From Bacteroidales bacterium (GTDB lineage: Bacteria > Bacteroidota > Bacteroidia > Bacteroidales > VadinHA17): a stretch of DNA of 64,000 nucleotides. A program made the translations under genes and the position numbers. The notes under the pieces were generated by a model. The model was not told the origin of the DNA and did not search any database. It saw nothing but the letters and a program-made list of their open reading frames with translations. Where the stretch lies: positions 250,656 to 314,655 of the forward strand of contig JARGFQ010000001.1 in NCBI GenBank assembly GCA_029210565.1, given 5' to 3'. Positions 9,331 to 16,997 of this stretch are shown here, piece after piece (positions within the stretch are counted from its first letter, which is position 1; each line of letters opens with the position of its first letter).

Positions 9331-10239
9331 TCATTTATGCTTTGACCTGGGGTGATACATCAGGAGGGTATCCCTGAGGTAGCTTCTGTCTATATGGGTG
9401 TATATCTCTGTGGTGGTGATGGACTCATGCCCGAGCATCTCCTGCACGGCCCGCAGATCGGCACCGCCCTCAACAAGATGTGTGGCGAAGGAGTGACGGA
9501 GGGTGTGCGGACTGATGTTTTTTCCTATCCCCGCAGCCTCAGCTGCTTTTTTTATGATGGTGAAGACCATTACCCGTGTCAGTCTCCTGCCGCGCCTGTT
9601 GAGAAACAGTATGTTAGTGTCGGTGATGACCGGCAGCATGACCCTGCGCTCAAAGTAATTGTCGATCTCCCTGAGAGCCACTGAACCTACCGGCACAAGC
9701 CTCTGCTTGTTGCCCTTGCCGGTGACGCTGATGAAACCTTCGTTACGGTGAATGTCAGTCAACCGCATGTTCACCAGCTCCGATACTCTCAGACCGCAGC
9801 TGTACATGACCTCGATGATCGCCCTGTTCCTGTGCCCCTCCGGCCTGCTCAGATCGATGGTGCCGATCATCATGTCAATCTCTGCCACTGAAAGCACCTC
9901 GGGCAGCTTCATCCCCGTCCGCGGCGACTCGAGCAGCACCGAGGGATCCTCACCGATAATACCTTCCATAAGCATATAGCGGCAGAATGACCTTATTCCC
10001 GATATGAGCCTCGCCTGTGTACGTGCCGAATCGTCACCGGATGCCACTGTTGCCAGGAAATCACTGAGATCAATGTAGGTGAGCTCAGAGGGAGTGTCGC
10101 ACCGGTTCTCTTCCGAAAGATATTCCCTAAGCTTCCGTACATCATTGAGATAGGCGGCCACACTGTTGGGAGAAAGCGACCTCTCTATCCGGAGGTACCT
10201 GCCGAACCCACTCTCTGTCTCCTGCCATGGTACTTTCAT
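9331..10239 (-). CDS. xerD: Site-specific tyrosine recombinase XerD
   Basis: Core subunit of the Xer system that resolves chromosome dimers at dif during division. The 302-residue length and architecture are those of XerC/XerD: N-terminal SAM-like core-binding domain (about 1-90) and catalytic domain with all six active-site residues: R151 (GLRVSEL), K175 (GKGNKQR), H245 and R248 (HTLRHSF), H271 (LGHESI) and the nucleophile Y280 (EIYTHI). Divergent from aroQ. No phage or mobile genes are nearby, so I read this as the housekeeping recombinase. Choosing XerD over XerC rests on general similarity. Confidence 0.92.
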   Translation of the reverse strand: MKVPWQETESGFGRYLRIERSLSPNSVAAYLNDVRKLREYLSEENRCDTPSELTYIDLSDFLATVASGDDSARTQARLISGIRSFCRYMLMEGIIGEDPSVLLESPRTGMKLPEVLSVAEIDMMIGTIDLSRPEGHRNRAIIEVMYSCGLRVSELVNMRLTDIHRNEGFISVTGKGNKQRLVPVGSVALREIDNYFERRVMLPVITDTNILFLNRRGRRLTRVMVFTIIKKAAEAAGIGKNISPHTLRHSFATHLVEGGADLRAVQEMLGHESITTTEIYTHIDRSYLRDTLLMYHPRSKHK

Positions 10240-10258
10240 CTTATATTGCGCTGCACCT

Positions 10259-10266
10259 CAAAGTTA
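10259..10266 (-). promoter_or_regulatory. Candidate -7 box of xerD
   Basis: TAACTTTG on the minus strand, exact consensus, 20 bases before the xerD start. It is the same octamer as in front of pckA. Confidence 0.45.
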
Positions 10267-10300
10267 TATTTTATCACCGTTATAAATCCGATCGTTTACT

Positions 10301-10308
10301 TATTTTTG
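10301..10308 (+). promoter_or_regulatory. Candidate -7 box of the aroQ leader
   Basis: TATTTTTG matches TAnnTTTG. Transcription starting shortly after it would give an aroQ leader of about 150 bases containing the whole paired element at 10353-10470. The -33 box is unclear. Confidence 0.4.
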
Positions 10309-10352
10309 CAGTACCGCAAGTAAACTACAGGCTGCGGTCAAAGGATGAAACC

Positions 10353-10470
10353 CACATGATTGATCCAAATCACAAACTCGTATGGAAATATTTCATTATC
10401 AATCATGTGTGGTTCTCCCGCTTAGACGGGACAGGCTATCCGACCTATAGGAATAAATTGTTTACGGATG
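10353..10470 (+). promoter_or_regulatory. Structured leader element, copy A (aroQ)
   Basis: Perfect 12-bp inverted repeat CACATGATTGAT (10353-10364) / ATCAATCATGTG (10398-10409) around a 33-base loop that contains a GGAAAT core. Unlike the other copies it then carries an extra small hairpin (CCCG-CTTAGA-CGGG) before ATCCGACC. ATCCG (10438-10442) pairs with CGGAT (10465-10469), and the aroQ start ATG (10468-10470) lies in that second stem. It belongs to the same family as the elements at 10893, 10986, 12582, 30469 and 40879. Function is inferred, not known. Confidence 0.65.
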
Positions 10471-10893
10471 AAAATTGAGATAATCAACGGACCCAACCTT
10501 AACCTCCTTGGGTCAAGGGAACCGGATATCTACGGTGACACCAGCTTTGAAAAATGGATCAGCACCATGGAAGCTGCCTACCCTGGTGTCTCTTTCAATT
10601 ATTCCCAGTCCAACATAGAGGGCGAACTGGTAACCATGGTACAGAGAGCAGGAGAGCGGTCTGACGGAGTGATCATCAACCCGGGAGGATATACCCACAC
10701 TTCCGTGGCAATGGCAGATGCGATCTCTGCCATCAGCAAACCGGTGGTGGAGGTTCATATCTCCAACCTTCTCTCCAGGGAGGAGTTTCGTCATACCAGC
10801 CTCACAGGCCGATACTGCACCGGCACCATCATGGGACTGGGGCTCGACGGATACAGGCTTGCCGTAGAGGCACTCATTGCAAAAATCAAATAA
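10468..10893 (+). CDS. aroQ: 3-dehydroquinate dehydratase, type II
   Basis: Dehydrates 3-dehydroquinate to 3-dehydroshikimate in the shikimate pathway (anti-elimination type II enzyme, usually a dodecamer). The 141-residue length is typical. Family motifs are intact: GPNLNLLGSREPDIYG with catalytic Y22, INPGGYTHTS (substrate-binding N71) and VEVHISN with catalytic H97. The ATG at 10468 lies in the 3' arm of a predicted leader stem. The gene is divergent from xerD, and a pair of leader elements follows immediately after its stop codon, then pyk. aroB and aroC of the same pathway are 10 kb downstream. Confidence 0.96.
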   Translation: MKIEIINGPNLNLLGSREPDIYGDTSFEKWISTMEAAYPGVSFNYSQSNIEGELVTMVQRAGERSDGVIINPGGYTHTSVAMADAISAISKPVVEVHISNLLSREEFRHTSLTGRYCTGTIMGLGLDGYRLAVEALIAKIK

Positions 10894-10985
10894 ACCTGCA
10901 CGAGCACCAGCTCACATCAGGATTAGACTGTAATATTTAATACAAGTTCCATTCGGACAATGAAATAGATTTTTCTATACGAATG
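10893..10985 (+). promoter_or_regulatory. Structured leader element, copy B1 (decayed)
   Basis: It begins at the last base of the aroQ stop codon and aligns with copy E: AACCTGCACGAGCA corresponds to AACTTACATGAGCA and ACAAGTTCCATTCGG to GTAAGTTCGATTCGA. Its first stem (10893-10903 with about 10941-10949) has several C-A mismatches, so it looks decayed. The second stem is intact: CATTCG (10950-10955) with CGAATG (10980-10985). The ATG in it opens only a six-codon frame (10983-11003). It lies directly in front of intact copy B2. Confidence 0.5.
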
Positions 10986-11079
10986 AGCTTACATGAGCAG
11001 TAACGCACAATAGGAAATGATTATTTCTCTTCATGTAAGTTCCATTAGACCAATAAAATAACAATCAAATAATCTAATG
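10986..11079 (+). promoter_or_regulatory. Structured leader element, copy B2 (pyk)
   Basis: First stem AGCTTACATGA (10986-10996) / TCATGTAAGTT (11031-11041), 11 pairs with one G-T wobble, enclosing a 34-base loop with AGGAAATGATTA (11012-11023), a 12-mer shared with copy D. Second stem CATTAGA (11043-11049) / TCTAATG (11073-11079), which includes the pyk start codon at 11077-11079. Where other copies have ATTCG/CGAAT, this one has ATTAGA/TCTAAT, a compensated change. Confidence 0.7.
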
Positions 11080-12549
11080 AAAGTGAGCAGCATGAGAGAA
11101 GATATTATAACGAAGAGAACCAAGATAGTAGCGACTATCTCTGACAAAAACTGTGAACCCGGCTTCCTGCGCAGCCTCTACAAGGCGGGTATGGATGTGG
11201 TCAGGATCAATTCGGCACATCTCGACCCGGAGGGAGTGAAAAGGATCGTATCAAATGTACGAAGCGTCTCTGACAAGATTGCTGTACTGATAGACACGAA
11301 AGGCCCTGAGATAAGGACCACAACTTGCGACGAGCCACTAATATTCACCATGGGCCAGAGGGTGATCGTGGCCGGTAATGCCGAAGAGAAGACATCTGCG
11401 GAGATCATCAATCTCAACTACAGCGATATCGCAGAACATGTACCTGAAGGTGCACATATACTCATCGATGACGGTGAGATAGAGATCCGCATCACATGCA
11501 GGGATGGTGATACCCTTACAGGAATAATGGAGAACGACGGCATTCTGGGCTCCAGGAAAACCGTCAACATCCCCCGGGTAAGGATCAATCTCCCCTCGGT
11601 CAGTGAACGCGACCGTATCTTCATTGACCTGGCCGTGAAGCTTGATATAGAGTTCATTGCACACTCCTTTGTAAGAAACAGTGAAGATGTGCTGGCAGTT
11701 CAGAGGCTTCTCGATGCCCGCTCAAGCAAGATCAAAATAATTGCAAAGATTGAAAACCAGCAGGGTGTAGACAATCTGGAGGAGATAATGGAACACACCT
11801 ACGGCATCATGGTGGCAAGGGGCGACCTGGCAGTGGAGGTGCCATTTGAAAGAATACCCGGCATTCAGCGAATGATAATCGGTAAATGCATAGACAAGAG
11901 GCAACCGGTGATTGTTGCCACACAGATGCTTCATTCAATGATAGAAAGTCCCCGGCCCACCCGCGCTGAGGTTAGCGACGTAGCCAACGCCGTTTACAGT
12001 CAGACTGATGCCCTGATGCTCAGCGGTGAGACTGCCGCTGGCCGTTACCCGCTTGAGGCTGTCAGGACTATGGCGCGGATAGCATGCGAGATAGAGGGAG
12101 AAAAGGACAGGTATATTGAGATGCCGGCCGGGACATTCAGCGGCGCAGTCTCAGCATACCTGGCAAAGGTCGCCGTCAAAACATCCGTCAGGATAAGGGC
12201 CAAAGCCATACTGTCAGATACCGCCATGGGGACAACTATCAGGAACATGGCTGCATTCCGTGGTTTTAACCCTATCATTGCCCAGTGCTATGCTCACCGC
12301 ACAATGAAGGAACTGGCACTGTCATACGGCGTGGTGCCCGTTTTTGCGGAGAAGAAAATGTCTGTTGATGAGTTTATCCTTGGCTCACTGAAAGATCTGC
12401 TCGTTAAGTATGACCTTGATGATGATGACATTGTGGTTGTGGTGGCAGGCAACTTCTCAGGTGGCTCCGGTTTCTCATTCATTGAGGTGGGCTCGGTTGA
12501 ATATCTTAAAGAGAGGGTCAGGCTCGGAGAACAAGACCAGATGGCTTGA
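11077..12549 (+). CDS. pyk: Pyruvate kinase
   Basis: Converts PEP and ADP to pyruvate and ATP. The 490-residue protein contains the barrel and C-terminal allosteric domain. Motifs: RTKIVATIS near the N-terminus, RINSAH, DTKGPEIRT, the metal/PEP-binding signature IAKIENQQGVDNLEEI, VARGDLAVE, and the ATQMLHSMIESPRPTRAEV loop. It has its own leader element; the alternative start at M6 would leave the leader stem outside the coding region. In the same genome ppdK can run between the same metabolites, so pyk expression may need control, which would suit a leader device; that link is inference. Confidence 0.96.
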   Translation: MKVSSMREDIITKRTKIVATISDKNCEPGFLRSLYKAGMDVVRINSAHLDPEGVKRIVSNVRSVSDKIAVLIDTKGPEIRTTTCDEPLIFTMGQRVIVAGNAEEKTSAEIINLNYSDIAEHVPEGAHILIDDGEIEIRITCRDGDTLTGIMENDGILGSRKTVNIPRVRINLPSVSERDRIFIDLAVKLDIEFIAHSFVRNSEDVLAVQRLLDARSSKIKIIAKIENQQGVDNLEEIMEHTYGIMVARGDLAVEVPFERIPGIQRMIIGKCIDKRQPVIVATQMLHSMIESPRPTRAEVSDVANAVYSQTDALMLSGETAAGRYPLEAVRTMARIACEIEGEKDRYIEMPAGTFSGAVSAYLAKVAVKTSVRIRAKAILSDTAMGTTIRNMAAFRGFNPIIAQCYAHRTMKELALSYGVVPVFAEKKMSVDEFILGSLKDLLVKYDLDDDDIVVVVAGNFSGGSGFSFIEVGSVEYLKERVRLGEQDQMA

Positions 12550-12581
12550 TTTTTGTTGCCAGGGAGGAGATGACAGAACGG

Positions 12582-12661
12582 AACCTGCAAGAGCTGGAGC
12601 CTGTAAGAGAATTCGAAACTGTTTTATTTGCAGGTTCATCTCGACCAATGAAATAAGGATG
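12582..12661 (+). promoter_or_regulatory. Structured leader element, copy C (DUF6702 gene)
   Basis: Perfect 9-bp stem AACCTGCAA (12582-12590) / TTGCAGGTT (12628-12636) with a 37-base loop ending GTTTTATTT as in copy E. Then come CTCGACCAATGAAATAA and a second stem CATCT (12637-12641) / GGATG (12657-12661) with one T-G pair. Here the ATG in the 3' arm (12659) is 7 bases before, and out of frame with, the annotated start at 12666; it opens a 26-codon overlapping frame instead. Confidence 0.6.
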
Positions 12662-12665
12662 GTTT

Positions 12666-13133
12666 ATGCCAATGAAACTTTTGTCACTGATAGTACCGCT
12701 TCTCCTGCATCCTGTCCATGTATCACTCACGGGTATTGAATATGACAGCAACAGCAGGGTCTATTACCTGTCGGTCAAAGTCTACAGTGACGACCTCGTG
12801 GCTGACATTAACCTTGGCCTCTTAACAGGGGAGAGGATACAGGGAGAGACAGATCAGAGATATTTTCAATATCTTTCCGACAGAATTATGATAATTGAGG
12901 ATGGCAGGGCCCTTGACATGAAACTGCAGCATTCTGAGAGTGACGGGCTGGAACACAGATTCAAACTTGAAGCTTATGGCGGGAAGAGAGTTACGGAAGT
13001 GAGAGTGGTTAACCGGATTATGACGCGGCTCTATGATGACCAGGCCAACATGCTGATCTTCAGCTTCGGCAAGATGGAAGAGGGGTACAGATTTACAGCC
13101 GCAGATACCATAAGGGATTATATAGTCAGATGA
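12666..13133 (+). CDS. DUF6702-like secreted protein
   Basis: A 155-residue protein with a short hydrophobic N-terminus (MKLLSLIVPLLLHP) and the HPVHVSLTGIEYDSNSRVYYLSVKVYSDD segment that resembles the DUF6702 family, common in Bacteroidota and of unknown function. It is probably exported, with a beta-rich body. The start could be M1 (12666) or M3 (12672). The stop overlaps the next gene in ATGA (13130-13133), linking it to a large type IX cargo protein and a TPR protein, so a role at the cell surface is plausible but not shown. Family call is by remembered resemblance. Confidence 0.7.
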   Translation: MPMKLLSLIVPLLLHPVHVSLTGIEYDSNSRVYYLSVKVYSDDLVADINLGLLTGERIQGETDQRYFQYLSDRIMIIEDGRALDMKLQHSESDGLEHRFKLEAYGGKRVTEVRVVNRIMTRLYDDQANMLIFSFGKMEEGYRFTAADTIRDYIVR

Positions 13134-15757
13134 GAATCAGAAAATTTAAAAAGAGAGCAGGGCCGGCATTCCTGTTGATGTTCCTGCTTGCCTTTCCGGC
13201 GCAAGCAACGCACAACCGGGCGGGAGAGATAACCTACAAGCAGATATCGGACCTTACCTTTGAGGTTACGGTAACTACATTCACCTATACGCTTAGCAAG
13301 GCTGACAGGCCCAACCTCGATATTGAGTGGGGTGATAACTCAATCACAAACGTGGCAAGGGTCTCTGAGACCTTTCTTCCGAACAATTACAAGAAGAACG
13401 TCTACGTTTCACAGCACACATATCCCGGGCCGGGGGTCTACAAAATCGTGGTACAGGATCCTAACAGGAACTACGGAGTGGAGAATATACCCAATTCCGT
13501 CAACGTGGTATTTTCTATCTATACCATTCTTATCGTCAATAACTCCATCGGACGCAACAGCACGCCCGAACTGCTCAACCCACCATATGACAAGGCTGCC
13601 CTGGGTCATATATTCATCCATAACCCCGCAGCCTTTGACCCTGACGGAGACAGCCTCTCATACAAGCTTACGGTATGTACCAGGGAAGACGGCAAGCCTA
13701 TCCTGAACTACGTAAATCCTCCTTATTCAAATGCCTTTTATGTAGACTCCATCTCGGGTGACCTTGTCTGGGATGCTCCTACCGCACTGGGTATCTACAA
13801 TGTCGCCATGGAGATACAGGAGTGGAGGGGAGGCGTCAAGATAGGAGTTGTCATCAGGGATATGCAGATAGAGGTTTATGATACCGATAACAACCCGCCG
13901 GAAACCTCACCTCTTCCGGACCTCTGCGTGGAAGTCGGTGAGACAGTGTCACTCGAAATCACCGCTTCGGATATCGACGGTGACTCACTCGCGCTGCTGG
14001 CTACTTCAGGGATTCTTACCCCCACAACTTGTCCGGCCAGCTTCACCACAATTAGTTCCGTACCGGGACTGACCAGGGCGCGGCTCGAATGGGTGCCCTG
14101 TCACAGCAGCGTAAGACATCAGCCCTATGACATCATTGTCAAGGCTGAAGATTACAATGCAGATCTTCAGCTGGTGGACATTGACAATATGAACATCAAG
14201 GTGCTGGGTCCGTCGCCCGTACTCACGGAGGCGGTGCCGCAGGGCAAGTTCGTCAGGCTCGCCTGGGAGAGTTACGGCACCGATGAGATAGCCGGCTTCA
14301 GCATATACAGGCATGAGGGAGCATCCACACTGACGGTTGACAGCTGTTATGACGGTATCCCGCCCACTGCTGAGTTTATAAAGGTAGGTTATGCCCCGGG
14401 TTATGATGCGGTTTCTTTTACAGACACGGACAACGGTGACGGGCTCGAGACAGGCATAGAGTATGCCTACAGAATCGTTGCCGTCTATCCCAACGGAACC
14501 GAGAGCAAACCGTCAAACGAGCAGATAACGGCGCTGATCACCGGAGTACCTCTCATCACCAATGTCTCAATCCGCACCACGGACCCGGTTAACGGATCAC
14601 TTACCCTGGCCTGGCAGAAACCGCGGCAGCTTGATACAATACCTGCCGCCGGACCTTATGAATACCTTATCTACAGGGCCCGGGGCATCGCAGGAAGCGA
14701 TTACCAGCTGATACAGACGCTGCCCACCGCCGATCTCAATGACACAGTTTTCATTGACACTCTCATCAATACCCTCGACTATGGGTGGATTTACAAAATT
14801 GAGCTTTACAACAACACTGCCGGAAACAGGTTTCTCATCGGCGATCCGGGAATAGCATCGTCACTCTTCCTTGAGGCCCTTCCCGGAGACAGGAAGGTCA
14901 GGTTCGTCATTAACCGCAATGTGCCATGGATAAACACCTCGTACGATTTCTACAGGTTCAACGGCACAGGATGGGACCCCGTGGGATCAACCAACCAGCT
15001 TACATTTACCGACGATAACCTGGAGAACGGAACGGAATACTGCTACTATGCAGTCTCTGCCGGAGAGTACCAGGGAGCCGGAACACCCAAGAACCTTATC
15101 AACTTCTCACAGCAGACCTGTGCCGTGCCGGTTGACAATGAGCCCCCCTGTCCGCCGGACCTGACCGTCTACTCTGAGTGTGACAGCCTTTACAACATGG
15201 TGCGCTGGAGCGTTGATGACCCCGTCTGTTACGAGGATATCGCAGGCTATAACCTCTTCTACAAGGCTACAACGGAGGAGAACCTCAACCTGCTGATTAC
15301 CTTCAACGACAGGGATGTCTTCAAATATGTTCATGCACTGCCCGACTATGTTGCCGGTTGCTATGCAATATCAGCGTTTGATGACAACGGCAATGAGAGT
15401 GAACGCTCAATGATGATATGCGTTGACTCATGCAATTTCTATGAGATACCGAATGTATTCACCCCCAACGGTGACGATTTCAACGACTGGCTGGTGGCCA
15501 AAACCTCAGCCCTGGTTGAGAAGGTCGAGTTCCGCCTCTTCAACAGGGCCGGTGTGCTGGTATTCAGCACCACGGAGCCGAAGCTCAACTGGGATGGCAC
15601 CTACAAGGGTAAGGTGGTGCCCACAGGAGTCTATTACTACGATTGTGAAGTTTTTGAACGCAGGATAACAGGCCTGGAACAGTTCCACCTCAACGGCTTC
15701 GTTCATGTGCTCACGGAGAAGGGCGCAGGACCGGGGGTGGTGGAAGGAAAAAAATAA
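13130..15757 (+). CDS. Large type IX-secreted protein, gliding-type C-terminus
   Basis: An 875-residue extracellular protein. A signal peptide (about 1-27, ending FPAQA) is followed by PKD/Ig-like beta domains (THNRAGEITYKQ through about 370), several fibronectin type III-like modules (about 375-770, for example VRLAWESYGTDEIAGFSIYR) and a C-terminal gliding motility-associated sorting domain from about 780 (IPNVFTPNGDDFNDW, LFNRAGVLVF, PTGVYYYDCEV). That is a type B sorting signal for the type IX secretion system. The opening resembles large surface adhesins of Bacteroidota. It is coupled to the DUF6702 gene and followed after 6 bases by a TPR protein. Ligand unknown. Confidence 0.85.
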   Translation: MRIRKFKKRAGPAFLLMFLLAFPAQATHNRAGEITYKQISDLTFEVTVTTFTYTLSKADRPNLDIEWGDNSITNVARVSETFLPNNYKKNVYVSQHTYPGPGVYKIVVQDPNRNYGVENIPNSVNVVFSIYTILIVNNSIGRNSTPELLNPPYDKAALGHIFIHNPAAFDPDGDSLSYKLTVCTREDGKPILNYVNPPYSNAFYVDSISGDLVWDAPTALGIYNVAMEIQEWRGGVKIGVVIRDMQIEVYDTDNNPPETSPLPDLCVEVGETVSLEITASDIDGDSLALLATSGILTPTTCPASFTTISSVPGLTRARLEWVPCHSSVRHQPYDIIVKAEDYNADLQLVDIDNMNIKVLGPSPVLTEAVPQGKFVRLAWESYGTDEIAGFSIYRHEGASTLTVDSCYDGIPPTAEFIKVGYAPGYDAVSFTDTDNGDGLETGIEYAYRIVAVYPNGTESKPSNEQITALITGVPLITNVSIRTTDPVNGSLTLAWQKPRQLDTIPAAGPYEYLIYRARGIAGSDYQLIQTLPTADLNDTVFIDTLINTLDYGWIYKIELYNNTAGNRFLIGDPGIASSLFLEALPGDRKVRFVINRNVPWINTSYDFYRFNGTGWDPVGSTNQLTFTDDNLENGTEYCYYAVSAGEYQGAGTPKNLINFSQQTCAVPVDNEPPCPPDLTVYSECDSLYNMVRWSVDDPVCYEDIAGYNLFYKATTEENLNLLITFNDRDVFKYVHALPDYVAGCYAISAFDDNGNESERSMMICVDSCNFYEIPNVFTPNGDDFNDWLVAKTSALVEKVEFRLFNRAGVLVFSTTEPKLNWDGTYKGKVVPTGVYYYDCEVFERRITGLEQFHLNGFVHVLTEKGAGPGVVEGKK

Positions 15758-15763
15758 AGGGAG

Positions 15764-16969
15764 ATGAAAAAGAGCCTTCTGTATATTCTGGTTACCGCCT
15801 TTATCATGTTGCCCGCTGCGGGACAGGAGAACCGTGATGATATCCTCAGGGCTGTCTCGCTCGCCGAAAGGGGAGCGGGCGATGAGGCGGCCGGCATCCT
15901 GAGCAGGATGGAGGGTATAGAATCAAACCATATCCTGCTGTTGGTCAGGGGAGATATCTATCTCCGTGCCGGCATGACAGGAGAGGCACGGAACGATTTC
16001 ATGGCAGCTGAAAACCTGCAGCAGGGAGCTGGTCTCTACGGCCTGGCCAGGTGTGCAGCAGCCGGAGGTGATGCCAGGGCTGCAGTGGCTTACCTTGAGG
16101 CTCACCTGAGGTCGCCGCAGAGAAGGGGAGAGCCTGAGATATTGCTCGATAGCGCTTTTGCAAACATCTCATCATCAGCTGAATGGAAGAGCCTGTGGAA
16201 GAGAGAGTGGTACAAGGTTTATGAGAGAAAAAACTGGGAGATAGAATACTATCTCAGGTCCGACCATACTGATATGGCTGCCGAGACATGGGAGGAGCTG
16301 GCATCACTCTATCCGGAGATGGCAGTGACAGACTATCTCAAAGCCCGGGTGATGATGGCCGGAGGAAAATACGAGCAAGCTGCCGCCATCATCGCCGGCC
16401 TTGTTGCAGGAGATGACACACCACCGGAATGGCGTTATACTCTCGCACAGGCTTACGAGAGGTCAGGCAACTGGTATGCCGCTGCTGCGACCTATGGAAA
16501 GCTAATGGAGGAAGGCCATCCTGACCCCCGGCTGCTGTTTCTCAGATCACGCATGCTACTTAAATCAGGCGACAGGCAGGCGGCCAAGCGTGACCTGGAA
16601 CGATACCTCTCAATTGACCCTGATAATACCGGGGCACTGGGCCTCATAGGCAAAACCTATGCAGAGGAGGGTGCAATCTACGAAGCGCTGCCGTACCTTA
16701 ACGCAAATGTGGACAAACACCCTGGAGAGGCCACTGCCTTCAATCTGAGGGGGGATGCATGGCTGGCAGCACGCTCATGGGAGAGAGCTGTAGAAGATTA
16801 TGCCATGGGACTCGATCTGGACCCTGACAATGGTACAGCTAACCTGAATATGGGTATTGCTCTCATCAACAGCGGCAAGATTGATCTTGCCTGCCATTAT
16901 TTGCGCAAAGCCAGGGCCCTGGGTGAGAAAAGTGCAACCCGATATCTCTCAAAACACTGCATAAGATAG
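15764..16969 (+). CDS. Secreted TPR-repeat protein
   Basis: A 401-residue protein with a signal peptide (MKKSLLYILVTAFIMLPAAG) and tetratricopeptide repeats throughout: clear units at about 60-120 and 230-395, for example WYAAAATYGKLMEEG, AKRDLERYLSIDPDN and WERAVEDYAMGLDLDPDN. Located directly after a type IX cargo gene in the same operon. TPR proteins usually scaffold other proteins; here a periplasmic or outer-membrane-associated helper of the upstream cargo is a reasonable guess. It ends convergently with the histidine kinase gene 28 bases on; no terminator hairpin is obvious between them. Confidence 0.8.
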   Translation: MKKSLLYILVTAFIMLPAAGQENRDDILRAVSLAERGAGDEAAGILSRMEGIESNHILLLVRGDIYLRAGMTGEARNDFMAAENLQQGAGLYGLARCAAAGGDARAAVAYLEAHLRSPQRRGEPEILLDSAFANISSSAEWKSLWKREWYKVYERKNWEIEYYLRSDHTDMAAETWEELASLYPEMAVTDYLKARVMMAGGKYEQAAAIIAGLVAGDDTPPEWRYTLAQAYERSGNWYAAAATYGKLMEEGHPDPRLLFLRSRMLLKSGDRQAAKRDLERYLSIDPDNTGALGLIGKTYAEEGAIYEALPYLNANVDKHPGEATAFNLRGDAWLAARSWERAVEDYAMGLDLDPDNGTANLNMGIALINSGKIDLACHYLRKARALGEKSATRYLSKHCIR

Positions 16970-16997
16970 CCGGGTGGAATACCGACACCGGCGACTG

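Noticed and set aside
9331..10239. Tyrosine recombinase as sign of an integrative element
   Set aside because: Length and residues fit housekeeping XerD; no attachment repeats, excisionase or phage genes are nearby.
10986..11079. Leader hairpins as intrinsic terminators
   Set aside because: No U-tract follows the stems, and the structures end at a start codon rather than after a stop.
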